Source: SZAS-103 sp043747745 (GTDB lineage: Bacteria; Pseudomonadota; Gammaproteobacteria; Xanthomonadales; Xanthomonadaceae). Taken from it: a stretch of DNA of 35,209 nucleotides. The position numbers and the translations under genes were made by a program. Positions 1 through 6,836 of the stretch are shown in pieces (position 1 is the first letter of the stretch; each line of letters begins with the position of its first letter). Under the pieces are notes generated by a model. It did no database searches, was not told the origin of the DNA, and saw nothing but the letters and a program-made list of their open reading frames with translations. The stretch is from the NCBI GenBank assembly GCA_043747745.1, contig JAYTOP010000009.1:1-35209 (forward strand). Reading direction: 5' to 3'.

Positions 1-321
1 GAGCTTGTCGGTCGCTCTTGCGCATCCTGCGCCCGCGACATTTGCACATCCCTGTGCGGCATAGCTCATCCACTCGGTGACGTTGACGTCGCTGGCCGGG
101 TTGGCCGGCGGCGTGGTCGAGTAGCTGGTGCCGCCCAGCATGCTGTACCAGCCCAGCGTCACCCGGTCGTTGGCGTCGTACTTGAAGTTCTCGGTATAGG
201 TCGCACCACGGCTGCGCGAGAGCAGGTTGCCCTTACTGTCCCAGGTGTAGTGCTCGTCCTGCAACGGGCAATTGGTCGAACACACCAGCGCAGGCAAGCC
301 GCAGACCACGCCGGGAAGGCC
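1..321 (-). pseudogene. RHS/YD-repeat protein fragment
   Basis: Reading the minus strand leftwards from about 321 gives an open frame off the left edge. It contains a YD-repeat signature: YTWDSKGNLLSRS, then ENFKYDANDRVTLGW, preceded by a Cys-rich stretch ending CPLQDEHYTW. This is typical of RHS-type wall or toxin-delivery proteins, in which YD repeats build a large beta-barrel shell. Upstream in this frame a TAA stop appears near 328 and no start codon is visible, so the 5' part of the gene is missing here. The sequence joins a histidine kinase fragment on the other strand at about 320-335, which suggests a recombination junction. The rest of the gene, if any, lies outside the window. The RHS call is fairly safe; whether the remaining part is functional is unknown. 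Confidence 0.6.
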
Positions 322-324
322 AGA

Positions 325-786
325 GCAAATGTGTTATTGCAAGACCTGACGCTGAGCCTGCGGCTCTACCGTGAACCGTGCCGCAGCCGCGGCATCGCCA
401 TCGAGTGGCTGCGCTGCGATGCGATACCGCTGCAGGCGCTGGATCGTAACCTCATGGAACAGGCGCTGCTCAACGTCGTGAAGAACGCGATGGAGGCCGG
501 GGATGCGACGGCCGCGGAGAAGGGAAGCAGCGGCGGCTACGTCCACCTGGAACTCGCCCGTGACGAGGGCCGCACCAGGCTGTCGGTGATCGACTCCGGC
601 GACCGGCTCGGGGAAGTGCCGGCGGGCCAGATGTTCACGCCGTTCTTCACCACCAAGAAAGGCGGCCAAGGCATCGGCCTGCTGTTCGTCCGCGAAGTCC
701 TGAATCGCCACGGATTTCCGTACCGGCTGGCTGCGAGCGGGCAGGGCGAAACCCGGTTTGATATCTGGATGCCTGAAGAGGTCTGA
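325..786 (+). pseudogene. Histidine kinase, 3' fragment (ATPase domain only)
   Basis: This encodes the C-terminal ATPase half of a sensor histidine kinase. It shows an N box (NVVKNAMEA), a G1-type motif (VIDSGD), an F-box-like TPFFTTKKGG and a G2 box (GIGLLFVREVL), and ends in RFDIWMPEEV. The sensor region, the dimerisation helix and the phospho-accepting histidine are absent. The open frame continues leftwards to a GTG at 250, but that part is antisense to the YD-repeat sequence and does not look like kinase. It therefore seems to be a 5'-truncated remnant joined to foreign sequence at about 320-335. No response regulator is adjacent. Without the H-box it cannot autophosphorylate, so a pseudogene call is preferred over a short functional protein. 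Confidence 0.65.
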
Positions 787-807
787 GCCCAGGGATTGCT
801 TGCCCGG

Positions 808-1662
808 TCAGTACGCGTCCATTGCTACGGGCAGCGGAAACATCTTTCCGTCGAACCTCAGCTTGACGGTGTCGACATGCGCAGGCGCATCTTTGCAGGC
901 GGCCGGAATATCGTCATCGGGCGTCGGCGTGCTCATGGTCGTGAGCAGCAGGTCTGAAAGGCCGTGGCTTGCGCTTGACGCGACCTTGATGGTTCGGGTC
1001 GTCTCGGTCGGCAGGTCGTCGCAATCGGTTGTGCCCCACTCGCCACGGGTTTCGTTGATCATCGCGTCGAAAATCGGGTCGAGCCGCTTGCCATGCTGCA
1101 GGTAGAGCATCAGGTCGGTCTGCCCGTAGTTGCAGTGGTAGCAGTGCGAATCGTGTGTAACGCGCACGCCGAACGCGCGCTGGCCCGGCGCGAGCATGTA
1201 GTTCGCGGTGTCGATGACGATCGTTTCGAACGTGATCGCATCGGAATCGACGTGGGCACCCTTCGCGCTACGCGCGACGAGGCTACCGCTATCGGTGCGC
1301 ACGATAACCAGGTCCAGGTCGAAACCAGCGTCGTCATTGTCCGTCGCGTTGCCGGAAAGCTGATCGCCGTGCGTGTACGTCAGCGCGACAATCGCTTCCT
1401 TCGGGTTTTCTGGCCGCAGACGGCAAGCTGTCTTCTCGCCCGACCAGAAATCGGCATCGCCCTTGTAGCCGAGTGCCGCGACTGCCTGCATGACGATGCC
1501 ATCGCCGCACGCGTAAGGATCCGATGGCGGCTGGCTGGCGTTGATTGATTGCGCCTGGGCAAGGTTGCCAACGCTGTATGTCATCGTCACGACCAGCGAG
1601 GTCAGCAGCAGGCATTTGGCAATGCGGCCATGACGGCCCGGTTCGACGCGTTGTTCAACCAC
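808..1662 (-). CDS. Secreted protein of unknown function
   Basis: The protein has about 284 residues. A hydrophobic export segment (CLLLTSLVVTMTYSVGNLAQA) is followed by an AQA/QS-type signal peptidase site, so it is probably periplasmic or secreted. The mature part is acidic, with scattered cysteines (a CYHC pair near the middle) and no motif I recognise. I chose the GTG at 1662 because a strong Shine-Dalgarno (AAGGAGGA) lies about 7 nt upstream. An in-frame ATG at 1695 has no such site, and the Shine-Dalgarno would then lie inside the gene. It is convergent with the kinase fragment and transcribed alone. No family was recognised. Confidence 0.65.
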   Translation of the reverse strand: MVEQRVEPGRHGRIAKCLLLTSLVVTMTYSVGNLAQAQSINASQPPSDPYACGDGIVMQAVAALGYKGDADFWSGEKTACRLRPENPKEAIVALTYTHGDQLSGNATDNDDAGFDLDLVIVRTDSGSLVARSAKGAHVDSDAITFETIVIDTANYMLAPGQRAFGVRVTHDSHCYHCNYGQTDLMLYLQHGKRLDPIFDAMINETRGEWGTTDCDDLPTETTRTIKVASSASHGLSDLLLTTMSTPTPDDDIPAACKDAPAHVDTVKLRFDGKMFPLPVAMDAY

Positions 1663-1785
1663 TGGCTGCTCCTCCTTGTTGCACGTCTCGCTCATCAATT
1701 GGCGCAAGCTATGTGTGGCCAGTATAAGCAGCGCGACTGTTCCCGATGCAGGGTGCACGCCAGGAAGCTGCCCCTCGTTTCGACA

Positions 1786-2232
1786 TCACCGTTTTTTGCG
1801 GCCCCTGACTCCCGCCGCATCCAGGCGAAGTTCCTCCGGCAACCGCGCCTGCAGCAAACCCAGCAACGCGATCGCCGGGGCGCTGCTGTCCAGCTTGCCG
1901 TCCTGCAACACGACGCTGACCCTGGTGGTCGTGACCTGGCGCTGACTGGTCAACTCCAGCGCCCGCGTCAGGACCAGGAACCGCTCGCCCCGGTATCGCA
2001 CGTCATACAGGCCCAGCATCTGCGCACGGCCTTCATAGGTGACGCCGTCCGTGCGCACCAGGATCTGGCCGACCGCGTTCCAGGTATCGAGCATCCCGGC
2101 GGCAATCGTGAAATCGGAAGCTGGCGGCAGCACGACCGGGACAGGCTCGACGTGCGGACGCGGCATCGCACTGCAGCCGACGACGAACGCCGCCAAAGCT
2201 GCGAGGCATAGCAAACGAGAGCATGCAGACAT
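1786..2232 (-). CDS. Small lipoprotein of unknown function
   Basis: The protein has about 148 residues. The N-terminus SRLLCLAALAAFVVGCSA is a lipoprotein signal with a VVGC lipobox, so it is predicted to be lipidated and membrane-anchored. The mature part is Pro/Val-rich at first, then has an amphipathic beta-rich stretch, and it ends in a basic tail (GRKKR). The ATG at 2232 puts the lipobox at the usual distance. An ATG at 2259 would add nine residues, and neither has a clear ribosome-binding site. A palindromic repeat (2288-2351) lies just upstream. The downstream neighbour 1662-808 is on the same strand across a gap of about 120 nt, so co-transcription is possible. I do not recognise a domain. 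Confidence 0.6.
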   Translation of the reverse strand: MSACSRLLCLAALAAFVVGCSAMPRPHVEPVPVVLPPASDFTIAAGMLDTWNAVGQILVRTDGVTYEGRAQMLGLYDVRYRGERFLVLTRALELTSQRQVTTTRVSVVLQDGKLDSSAPAIALLGLLQARLPEELRLDAAGVRGRKKR

Positions 2233-2287
2233 CGCTTTCGCGGGAATGGGATCGATCATGCGAATGCCATTGGAATGTGGAGAGCAC

Positions 2288-2351
2288 GTAGGCTGGGATG
2301 CCAATCCCAGCATTGATTGCCAGACCTGCTGGGATTCGCATCCCAGCTTAC
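2288..2351. repeat. Palindromic element, GTAGGCTGGGATGC family, copy 1
   Basis: The outer arms are GTAGGCTGGGATGC at the left and, inverted, a near match ending TCCCAGCTTAC at the right. Each arm contains its own small palindrome (GGGATGCCAATCCC and GGGATTCGCATCCC). A second, better-preserved copy lies at 13670-13738. The nested palindromes suggest a REP/MITE-like dispersed element able to fold as a double hairpin. It sits in the gap between the lipoprotein gene and the 3' end of the hydrolase gene. Confidence 0.75.
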
Positions 2352-2361
2352 AATCCACAGC

Positions 2362-3288
2362 TTAGAACCGATCCAGATCCTTCGCGACAACCACCTCGCC
2401 ATCGAATCCAGCCTCACGAATTGTCTCCAGCAATTCATCGTCGTCCACGTGATGGCGCACGATGTGGTGCAACACCAGCAGCTTCGGCTGCGCCTGCGCA
2501 GCGAGCGCGCCGAGTTCGGCATCGGACGTATGGAAGTCGCGCATGTAACTCGGCCATGCCTTGCCGCCGATGCGTACTTCCGGTGCGACCTGCGATTGCG
2601 GATACACCTCATGCACCAGCACGTCCACGCCGCGCGACGCTTCGAGAATGGTGTTCGTCGGCACGGTGTCGCCGGAGATCACGATCGAGCGATCCGGCGT
2701 GTCGATGCGGAATCCGTACGCCTGTTTCCAGCAACCGTGGATCACCGGAATCGCGGTGATGCGAACGCCGTCCTTGTCGTAAACGACGCCGCCGTTGTCG
2801 GCGACGTCGAATTCATGCGCCGCGACCTTGTAGCCCGCAGTCGTCTGCTGCTCCAGCCCTTTGATGCGCACGTGGATGTCCTCGTCCCACGCGGCGAGGA
2901 TGTGCTTGGTCATTTTCTTCAGTCCGACCGGGCCATAGGCCTGCAATGGCGTGCGTCGGCCCATCACCCAGGTCGTGAGGATCAGGTCCGGATAGCCGAG
3001 CGTGTGGTCGCTGTGCAGGTGGGTGATGAACAGCGCTTCCGGCCCGCGGATCGACAGGCCGGCTGCGGCCATCCGTCGCATCACGCCCGCACCTGCGTCG
3101 AACAGGAATACGCGTCCGTCGTAAACAACCGCTGTCGCCGGACCGAAACATTCCGGGTCGGGTCGCGGCATGCCGGTGCCGAGCATCACCACGAACGTGC
3201 CGGACTGCTTGCGGCGCGCGGCGCGGCGAATTGCGGCCTTGCGTGCGATGGTTGCCGGTGTGGATGGCGTTCGGGAAGGCTTGGGCAT
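2362..3288 (-). CDS. Metallo-beta-lactamase-fold hydrolase (RNase Z/arylsulfatase-like)
   Basis: About 308 residues from the ATG at 3288. The metal-binding HxHxDH motif is intact (THLHSDHTLGYPD, His90, His92, Asp94, His95). It is followed by candidate ligands in IPVIHG (His184), VISGDT (Asp207) and LVLHHIV (His274/275), the order seen in the tRNase Z-like branch. The N-terminus is basic (IARKAAIRRAARRKQ) and is not a convincing signal peptide. It resembles MBL hydrolases annotated as ribonuclease Z or AtsA-type enzymes. It lacks features that would make it the housekeeping tRNase Z, so the substrate is unknown. An in-frame ATG at 3303 is an alternative start. The fold is near certain; the function is not. 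Confidence 0.8.
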   Translation of the reverse strand: MPKPSRTPSTPATIARKAAIRRAARRKQSGTFVVMLGTGMPRPDPECFGPATAVVYDGRVFLFDAGAGVMRRMAAAGLSIRGPEALFITHLHSDHTLGYPDLILTTWVMGRRTPLQAYGPVGLKKMTKHILAAWDEDIHVRIKGLEQQTTAGYKVAAHEFDVADNGGVVYDKDGVRITAIPVIHGCWKQAYGFRIDTPDRSIVISGDTVPTNTILEASRGVDVLVHEVYPQSQVAPEVRIGGKAWPSYMRDFHTSDAELGALAAQAQPKLLVLHHIVRHHVDDDELLETIREAGFDGEVVVAKDLDRF

Positions 3289-3640
3289 CGCTTGCTCGTG
3301 CATGCATTGACGCGGACACGATGCACCAGATCTCTCGGTGCTTCCACCCAATTCAACCCCGTTCGTGATGAGGACTGAACCGGCATTGCACGCGAACCAT
3401 CGGCTCGCATGCCGGTGAACAACCGAAGGCTGCGCATGCGGGCCGGACAGGTCGAGCCAATCCGTCTCGGAAATCCCGTTCGTGGTGAGGAGGATTGGGT
3501 CGAGACCGCAGGTCGAGCCAATCCGTCTCGAACCATCCGCGCCTCACCACGAACGAATAACTTGCGAATCGAAGTACGGTCCTGCGCGTTTACACTTGCA
3601 GCTCCGCGACGCAGCCAACTTCTTCCGCCTGGTGGACACG
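3289..3640. other. Intergenic region between divergent genes, repeat-rich
   Basis: This 352-nt stretch separates the MBL hydrolase (minus) from ydfG (plus) and has no credible gene. About 200 nt of it are repeats. A 22-bp direct repeat occurs at 3448-3469 and 3509-3530, and a 77-bp palindromic element at 3478-3554. A related, more degenerate unit starts near 3360 (GTTCGTGATGAGG). I see no clear promoter hexamers, although both genes must be read from here. Confidence 0.6.
3478..3554. repeat. 77-bp element with perfect 13-bp terminal inverted repeats
   Basis: The ends are GTTCGTGGTGAGG (3478-3490) and its exact inverse CCTCACCACGAAC (3542-3554). Inside is a second stem formed by GGATTGGGTCGAGACC and GGTCGAGCCAATCC (about 3492-3525). 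The internal 22-bp segment at 3509-3530 is repeated exactly at 3448-3469, so a partial second copy lies just to the left. It looks like a small non-coding dispersed element. Confidence 0.8.
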
Positions 3641-4393
3641 ATGACGAAAACTGCATGGATCACCGGCGCGACGTCGGGCTTTGGAAGGTCCGCCGCGAAG
3701 CGCTTCGTGGAAGGCGGCTGGCAGGTGATCGCAAGCGGTCGGCGCGTCGATCGCCTCGATGCGCTGCGCGAAGAGCTGGGCGCGGAACGCGTGCATGCCG
3801 CGGCGTTCGATATCCGCGACACGGACGCGATGGATGCCGCGATCGCCGCGTTGCCGGAAGGCTTCCGCGACATCGACCTGCTGGTCAACAGCGCCGGCCT
3901 CGCGCTCGGCACCGGACCAGCGCAGAGCGCGAGCCTCGACGACTGGCGCACGATGATCGACACCAACATCACCGCACTGGTCACGCTCACGCGCGCGCTG
4001 CTGCCTGCGTTGATCGCGCGGCGCGGCGCGATCGTCAACGTGAGTTCGACTGCGGCGCTGTATCCGTACTTTGGCGGCAACGTGTACGGCGCGAGCAAGG
4101 CTTTCGTGAGTCAGTTCTCGCTGAACCTGCGCGCAGACCTGCACGGCACCGGCGTGCGCGTGACCACGCTCGAGCCGGGCATGGCCGAAACCGAATTCAC
4201 TCTCGTGCGCACGCACGGCGACCAAGCCGCATCGGACAAGCTGTATCAAGGCGCGAACCCGATCACTGCGGGCGACATCGCCGAGACGCTGTGGTGGATC
4301 GCGACCTTGCCGCCGCACCTCAACGTCAACCGGCTGGAGCTGATGCCGACCAGCCAGTCGTTCGCGGGATTCCAGATCCATCGTGACGCCTAA
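3641..4393 (+). CDS. ydfG: NADP-dependent 3-hydroxy acid dehydrogenase (SDR, YdfG-type)
   Basis: A 250-residue classical short-chain dehydrogenase. The Rossmann motif TGATSGFG is at residues 8-15. The NSAG motif follows (usually NNAG). The catalytic triad is Ser136 (NVSS), Tyr149 and Lys153 (YGASK). The sequence follows E. coli YdfG closely from end to end, including LPEGFRDIDLLVNSAGLALG, GGNVYGASKAF and the tail MPTSQSFAG. In E. coli YdfG oxidises serine and other 3-hydroxy acids with NADP and reduces malonic semialdehyde. The ATG at 3641 has a weak GGTGGA ribosome site and matches the family N-terminus. The open frame upstream of it runs through the palindromic repeat and is not coding. It is a cytosolic enzyme and appears to be transcribed alone. 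Confidence 0.9.
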   Translation: MTKTAWITGATSGFGRSAAKRFVEGGWQVIASGRRVDRLDALREELGAERVHAAAFDIRDTDAMDAAIAALPEGFRDIDLLVNSAGLALGTGPAQSASLDDWRTMIDTNITALVTLTRALLPALIARRGAIVNVSSTAALYPYFGGNVYGASKAFVSQFSLNLRADLHGTGVRVTTLEPGMAETEFTLVRTHGDQAASDKLYQGANPITAGDIAETLWWIATLPPHLNVNRLELMPTSQSFAGFQIHRDA

Positions 4394-4524
4394 CGCTGTT
4401 TGCATTCCACCCTCCCCACGGGGGCAAGCAATACAGCGCTATGTGCATGCATGTGGTTGTCCACTTTTCTTGCAGAACGCATTGGTCGGGTGCATGAAGC
4501 GACGTATCGACATGCGCATTCAAA

Positions 4525-4968
4525 ATGAACCATCCCAGACGAACCATCAGACAGGGCCAGGCAAGCCATGAGCAAGGAACGCAGCGATCTGAAGAGCAAG
4601 GGTGCTTCCGCCGACTGGTGAATGCGCTCGGTTATTCGTATGCCGGCGTCCGCCACGCGATCGCGCATGAAGCGGCGATCCGTCAGGAGCTGATCGCGCT
4701 GGCGATCCTGGTTCCGGCTTCGGTCTTCCTGCCAGTCGGCACCATCGAGCATCTGCTCCTCGTCATTTCGATGATGGCGGTGCTCCTGATCGAGTTTCTG
4801 AATTCAGCGCTCGAGGCGGCGGTTGATCGCATCTCCCTGGAGCGCCATCCGCTGGCGGGCCAGGCGAAGGACATGGGCAGTGCGGCGGTCGGCATCGCGG
4901 TGCTGATGTCGGGACTTTGCTGGCTGGTGATCGCCGGGCCGGTGCTGGTTCGCTGGGTCCATCATTGA
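4525..4968 (+). CDS. dgkA: Diacylglycerol kinase (prokaryotic, DgkA)
   Basis: An integral membrane kinase that phosphorylates diacylglycerol, recycling it into phospholipid synthesis. The family landmarks are clear: EAAIRQE in the first amphipathic part, EFLNSALEAAVDRIS, then HPLAGQAKDMGSAAV. Three hydrophobic segments are present, as in E. coli DgkA (121 residues). This frame gives 147 residues because of a hydrophilic N-terminal extension (about 27 residues) that does not look like the family. Another ATG at 4568 in a different frame encodes MSKERSDLKSKG, a more natural-looking start, which would need a frame change near 4600 to join FRRLVNALGYS. Either the extension is real, translation starts at the internal GTG at 4618, or a small indel exists. 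The stop abuts the first NtrC site of glnA. Confidence 0.88.
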   Translation: MNHPRRTIRQGQASHEQGTQRSEEQGCFRRLVNALGYSYAGVRHAIAHEAAIRQELIALAILVPASVFLPVGTIEHLLLVISMMAVLLIEFLNSALEAAVDRISLERHPLAGQAKDMGSAAVGIAVLMSGLCWLVIAGPVLVRWVHH

Positions 4969-4985
4969 TGCACTGAAGTGGTGCG
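4969..4985. promoter_or_regulatory. NtrC-binding site 1 upstream of glnA
   Basis: TGCACTGAAGTGGTGCG is a near-perfect match to the NtrC dyad (TGCACCA-N3-TGGTGCA type). It begins at the base after the dgkA stop codon. Its centre is about 30 bp, close to three helical turns, from site 2. That is the arrangement of the two strong NtrC sites of enteric glnA enhancers. It lies about 125 bp upstream of the predicted transcription start. Confidence 0.8.
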
Positions 4986-4998
4986 AAGTGAAAATCGA

Positions 4999-5015
4999 TG
5001 CACCAAAAGTGTGCT
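4999..5015. promoter_or_regulatory. NtrC-binding site 2 upstream of glnA
   Basis: TGCACCAAAAGTGTGCT is an NtrC-type dyad, weaker than site 1 in its right half. Its centre is about 30 bp from that of site 1 and about 70 bp from the -24 element. This is a good geometry for an NtrC oligomer to loop onto sigma-54 polymerase. Confidence 0.75.
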
Positions 5016-5076
5016 GAACAAGCGCATTCCAGCAGATTTCCAAGTGTAACTTCTTGATTGATCAAGGCGGCCTGCC

Positions 5077-5092
5077 TGGCACGGACCTTGCT
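5077..5092 (+). promoter_or_regulatory. Sigma-54 promoter of glnA
   Basis: TGGCACGGACCTTGCT matches the sigma-54 consensus (TGGCAC-N5-TTGCA/T) at every conserved base. The invariant GG (5078-5079) and GC (5090-5091) are separated by exactly 10 nt. Transcription should start near 5103, leaving a leader of about 25 nt before the glnA ATG, with a GGAG ribosome site at 5118-5121. Confidence 0.92.
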
Positions 5093-5127
5093 GTAGTTGG
5101 ACATCCCAACCCAGCCCGGAGCTTTCC

Positions 5128-6537
5128 ATGTCGTACGCACACGTCGAAAAACTCATCAAGGACAACGCCATCGAGTGGGTGGACCTGCGCTTTGCCGACA
5201 TGCGCGGCGTGCAGCACCACGTCACCTTCCCGATCAGCATCGTCGAGCCGGCCCTGTTCGAGGACGGCCGCATGTTCGACGGTTCGTCGATCTCGGGCTG
5301 GAGGGGCATCAACGAGTCCGACATGGTGCTGCTGCCCGATCCGGTTTCGGCGGTGGTCGATCAATTCACCGCCGACCCGACCCTGATCCTGGTCTGCGAC
5401 GTGCTCGACCCGGTGACGATGCAGGCGTACTCGCGCTGCCCGCGCTCGCTCGCCAAGCGCGCCGAAGCGTACGTCAAGGCCAGCGGCGTCGCCGAGCAGG
5501 CGTTCTTCGGTCCGGAACCCGAGTTCTTCATCTTCGACTCGGTGCGCTGGAACAACGAGATGGGCGACACGTTTTTTGAAGTCGAGTCCGAGGAAGCGCA
5601 CTGGAATTCGAAGAAGAAATACGAGGGCGGCAACAGCGGCTACCGTCCGGGCCTGAAGGGCGGCTACTTTCCGGTCGCGCCGACCGACACCCTGCACGAC
5701 ATCCGTGCCGAGATGTGCAAGGCGCTGACTGCGGCCGGCATCGAAGTCGAAGTGCACCACCACGAAGTCGCGAACGCCGGCCAGTGCGAGATCGGCACCA
5801 AGTTCAACACGCTCGTGCAGAAAGCCGACGAGTTGATGACCATGAAGTACATCATCAAGAACGTCGCCTTCCGCAACGGCAAGACCGCGACCTTCATGCC
5901 GAAACCGCTCGTCGGCGACAACGGCAGCGGCATGCACGTGCACCAGTCGCTCGCGAAGGGCGGCGTGAACCTGTTCACCGGCGACGGTTACGGCGGCCTG
6001 TCGCAGATGGCGCTGTGGTACATCGGCGGCGTGTTCAAGCATGCGCGCGCGATCAATGCGTTCGCCAATTCGACGACGAATTCGTACAAGCGCCTCGTGC
6101 CGGGTTATGAAGCGCCGGTGATGCTCGCATACTCCGCGCGCAACCGTTCGGCGAGCTGCCGCATCCCGTTCGTGAGCAACCCGAAGGCGCGCCGCATCGA
6201 GGTGCGTTTCCCGGACCCGATGAACTCCGGCTACCTGATCTTCGCCGCGCTGCTGATGGCCGGCCTGGACGGCATCAAGAACCAGATCGATCCGGGCGAG
6301 CCGATGGACAAGGATCTGTACGACCTGCCGCCCGAGGAAGCCAAGAACATCCCGACCGTCTGCCATTCGCTCGACCAGGCGCTCGACGCTCTCGACGCCG
6401 ATCGCGACTTCCTCAAGGCCGGCGGCGTGTTCACCGACGACTTCATCGACAGCTACATCGAACTGAAGATGGGCGAAGTCACCAAGTTCCGCGCGGCGAC
6501 CCATCCGCTCGAGTACGCGATGTATTACGGCATTTGA
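5128..6537 (+). CDS. glnA: Glutamine synthetase type I
   Basis: A 469-residue cytosolic enzyme making glutamine from glutamate, ammonia and ATP, the usual length for GSI. Landmarks in order: MFDGSSISGW near residue 50, FGPEPEFF (metal-binding glutamates), the HHHEVANAGQCEI segment, GSGMHVHQSL, NSYKRLVPGYEAPV (the ATP-site region) and RIEVRFPD. The adenylylation loop is present as DLYDLPPEE with Tyr398, so the enzyme belongs to the GSI-beta group controlled by GlnE. The ATG at 5128 follows a GGAG ribosome site by 6 nt. Transcription is predicted from the sigma-54 promoter with two NtrC sites, i.e. induced under nitrogen limitation. amtB follows on the same strand after a repeat-filled gap of 299 nt. 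Confidence 0.98.
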   Translation: MSYAHVEKLIKDNAIEWVDLRFADMRGVQHHVTFPISIVEPALFEDGRMFDGSSISGWRGINESDMVLLPDPVSAVVDQFTADPTLILVCDVLDPVTMQAYSRCPRSLAKRAEAYVKASGVAEQAFFGPEPEFFIFDSVRWNNEMGDTFFEVESEEAHWNSKKKYEGGNSGYRPGLKGGYFPVAPTDTLHDIRAEMCKALTAAGIEVEVHHHEVANAGQCEIGTKFNTLVQKADELMTMKYIIKNVAFRNGKTATFMPKPLVGDNGSGMHVHQSLAKGGVNLFTGDGYGGLSQMALWYIGGVFKHARAINAFANSTTNSYKRLVPGYEAPVMLAYSARNRSASCRIPFVSNPKARRIEVRFPDPMNSGYLIFAALLMAGLDGIKNQIDPGEPMDKDLYDLPPEEAKNIPTVCHSLDQALDALDADRDFLKAGGVFTDDFIDSYIELKMGEVTKFRAATHPLEYAMYYGI

Positions 6538-6545
6538 GCCTTCGC

Positions 6546-6720
6546 CTCCCTCCCTTTCGCGTAGCGAAGGGGGTCATGATTCGTGACGACGATCTGCCAG
6601 TGGCAGATCGTGCGGCGAGGAACGCCCGGAGGGCCGGAGGGCTGGGGGTGATGAGGCGCGCAATCGAACTGCCAGTGGCAGTTCGTGCGCCGAAGAACGC
6701 CTGGCAGGGCTGGAGGGGTG
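6546..6720. repeat. Tandem REP-like units between glnA and amtB
   Basis: The region begins with a hairpin (CTCCCT...GAAGGGGG around CGCGTAGCG). Two copies of a second palindrome follow: GATCTGCCAGTGGCAGATC (6591-6609) and GAACTGCCAGTGGCAGTTC (6666-6684). Each is followed by a conserved tail of the form CGAxGAACGCC-GG-GGG-GGAGGG. The arm change from GATC to GAAC is matched on both sides, a compensatory change that supports a real stem. A third copy is at 34579-34640. Further right (6767-6796) is another GC-rich stem around CTAGTCAGCAAGGGGAGG. No gene is seen here. Confidence 0.8.
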
Positions 6721-6836
6721 CAGTTTTGTGCGGCGTATGTTCCATCGTGAGCCCAACCTCCTCCCAACCTCCCCCTGCTAGTCAGCAAGGGGAGGAGTTG
6801 CACCGCAGCAAGCGCCACCTTCACGACGAGGTGTCC

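Noticed and set aside
5062..6504. Long open frame (480 codons) antisense to glnA
   Set aside because: It is a shadow of a high-GC gene: composition is His/Arg/Val-rich low-complexity with no domain, and the plus strand is unambiguous glutamine synthetase.
6534..6836. N-terminal extension of amtB through the gap after glnA
   Set aside because: The extension would translate REP-like palindromes. The ATG at 6837 has a good ribosome site and a normal AmtB N-terminus.
6700..6836. Sigma-54 promoter or NtrC site for amtB
   Set aside because: TGGCAG-like strings occur only inside the repeats and lack the GG-N10-GC spacing. No TGCAC/GTGCA dyad was found.
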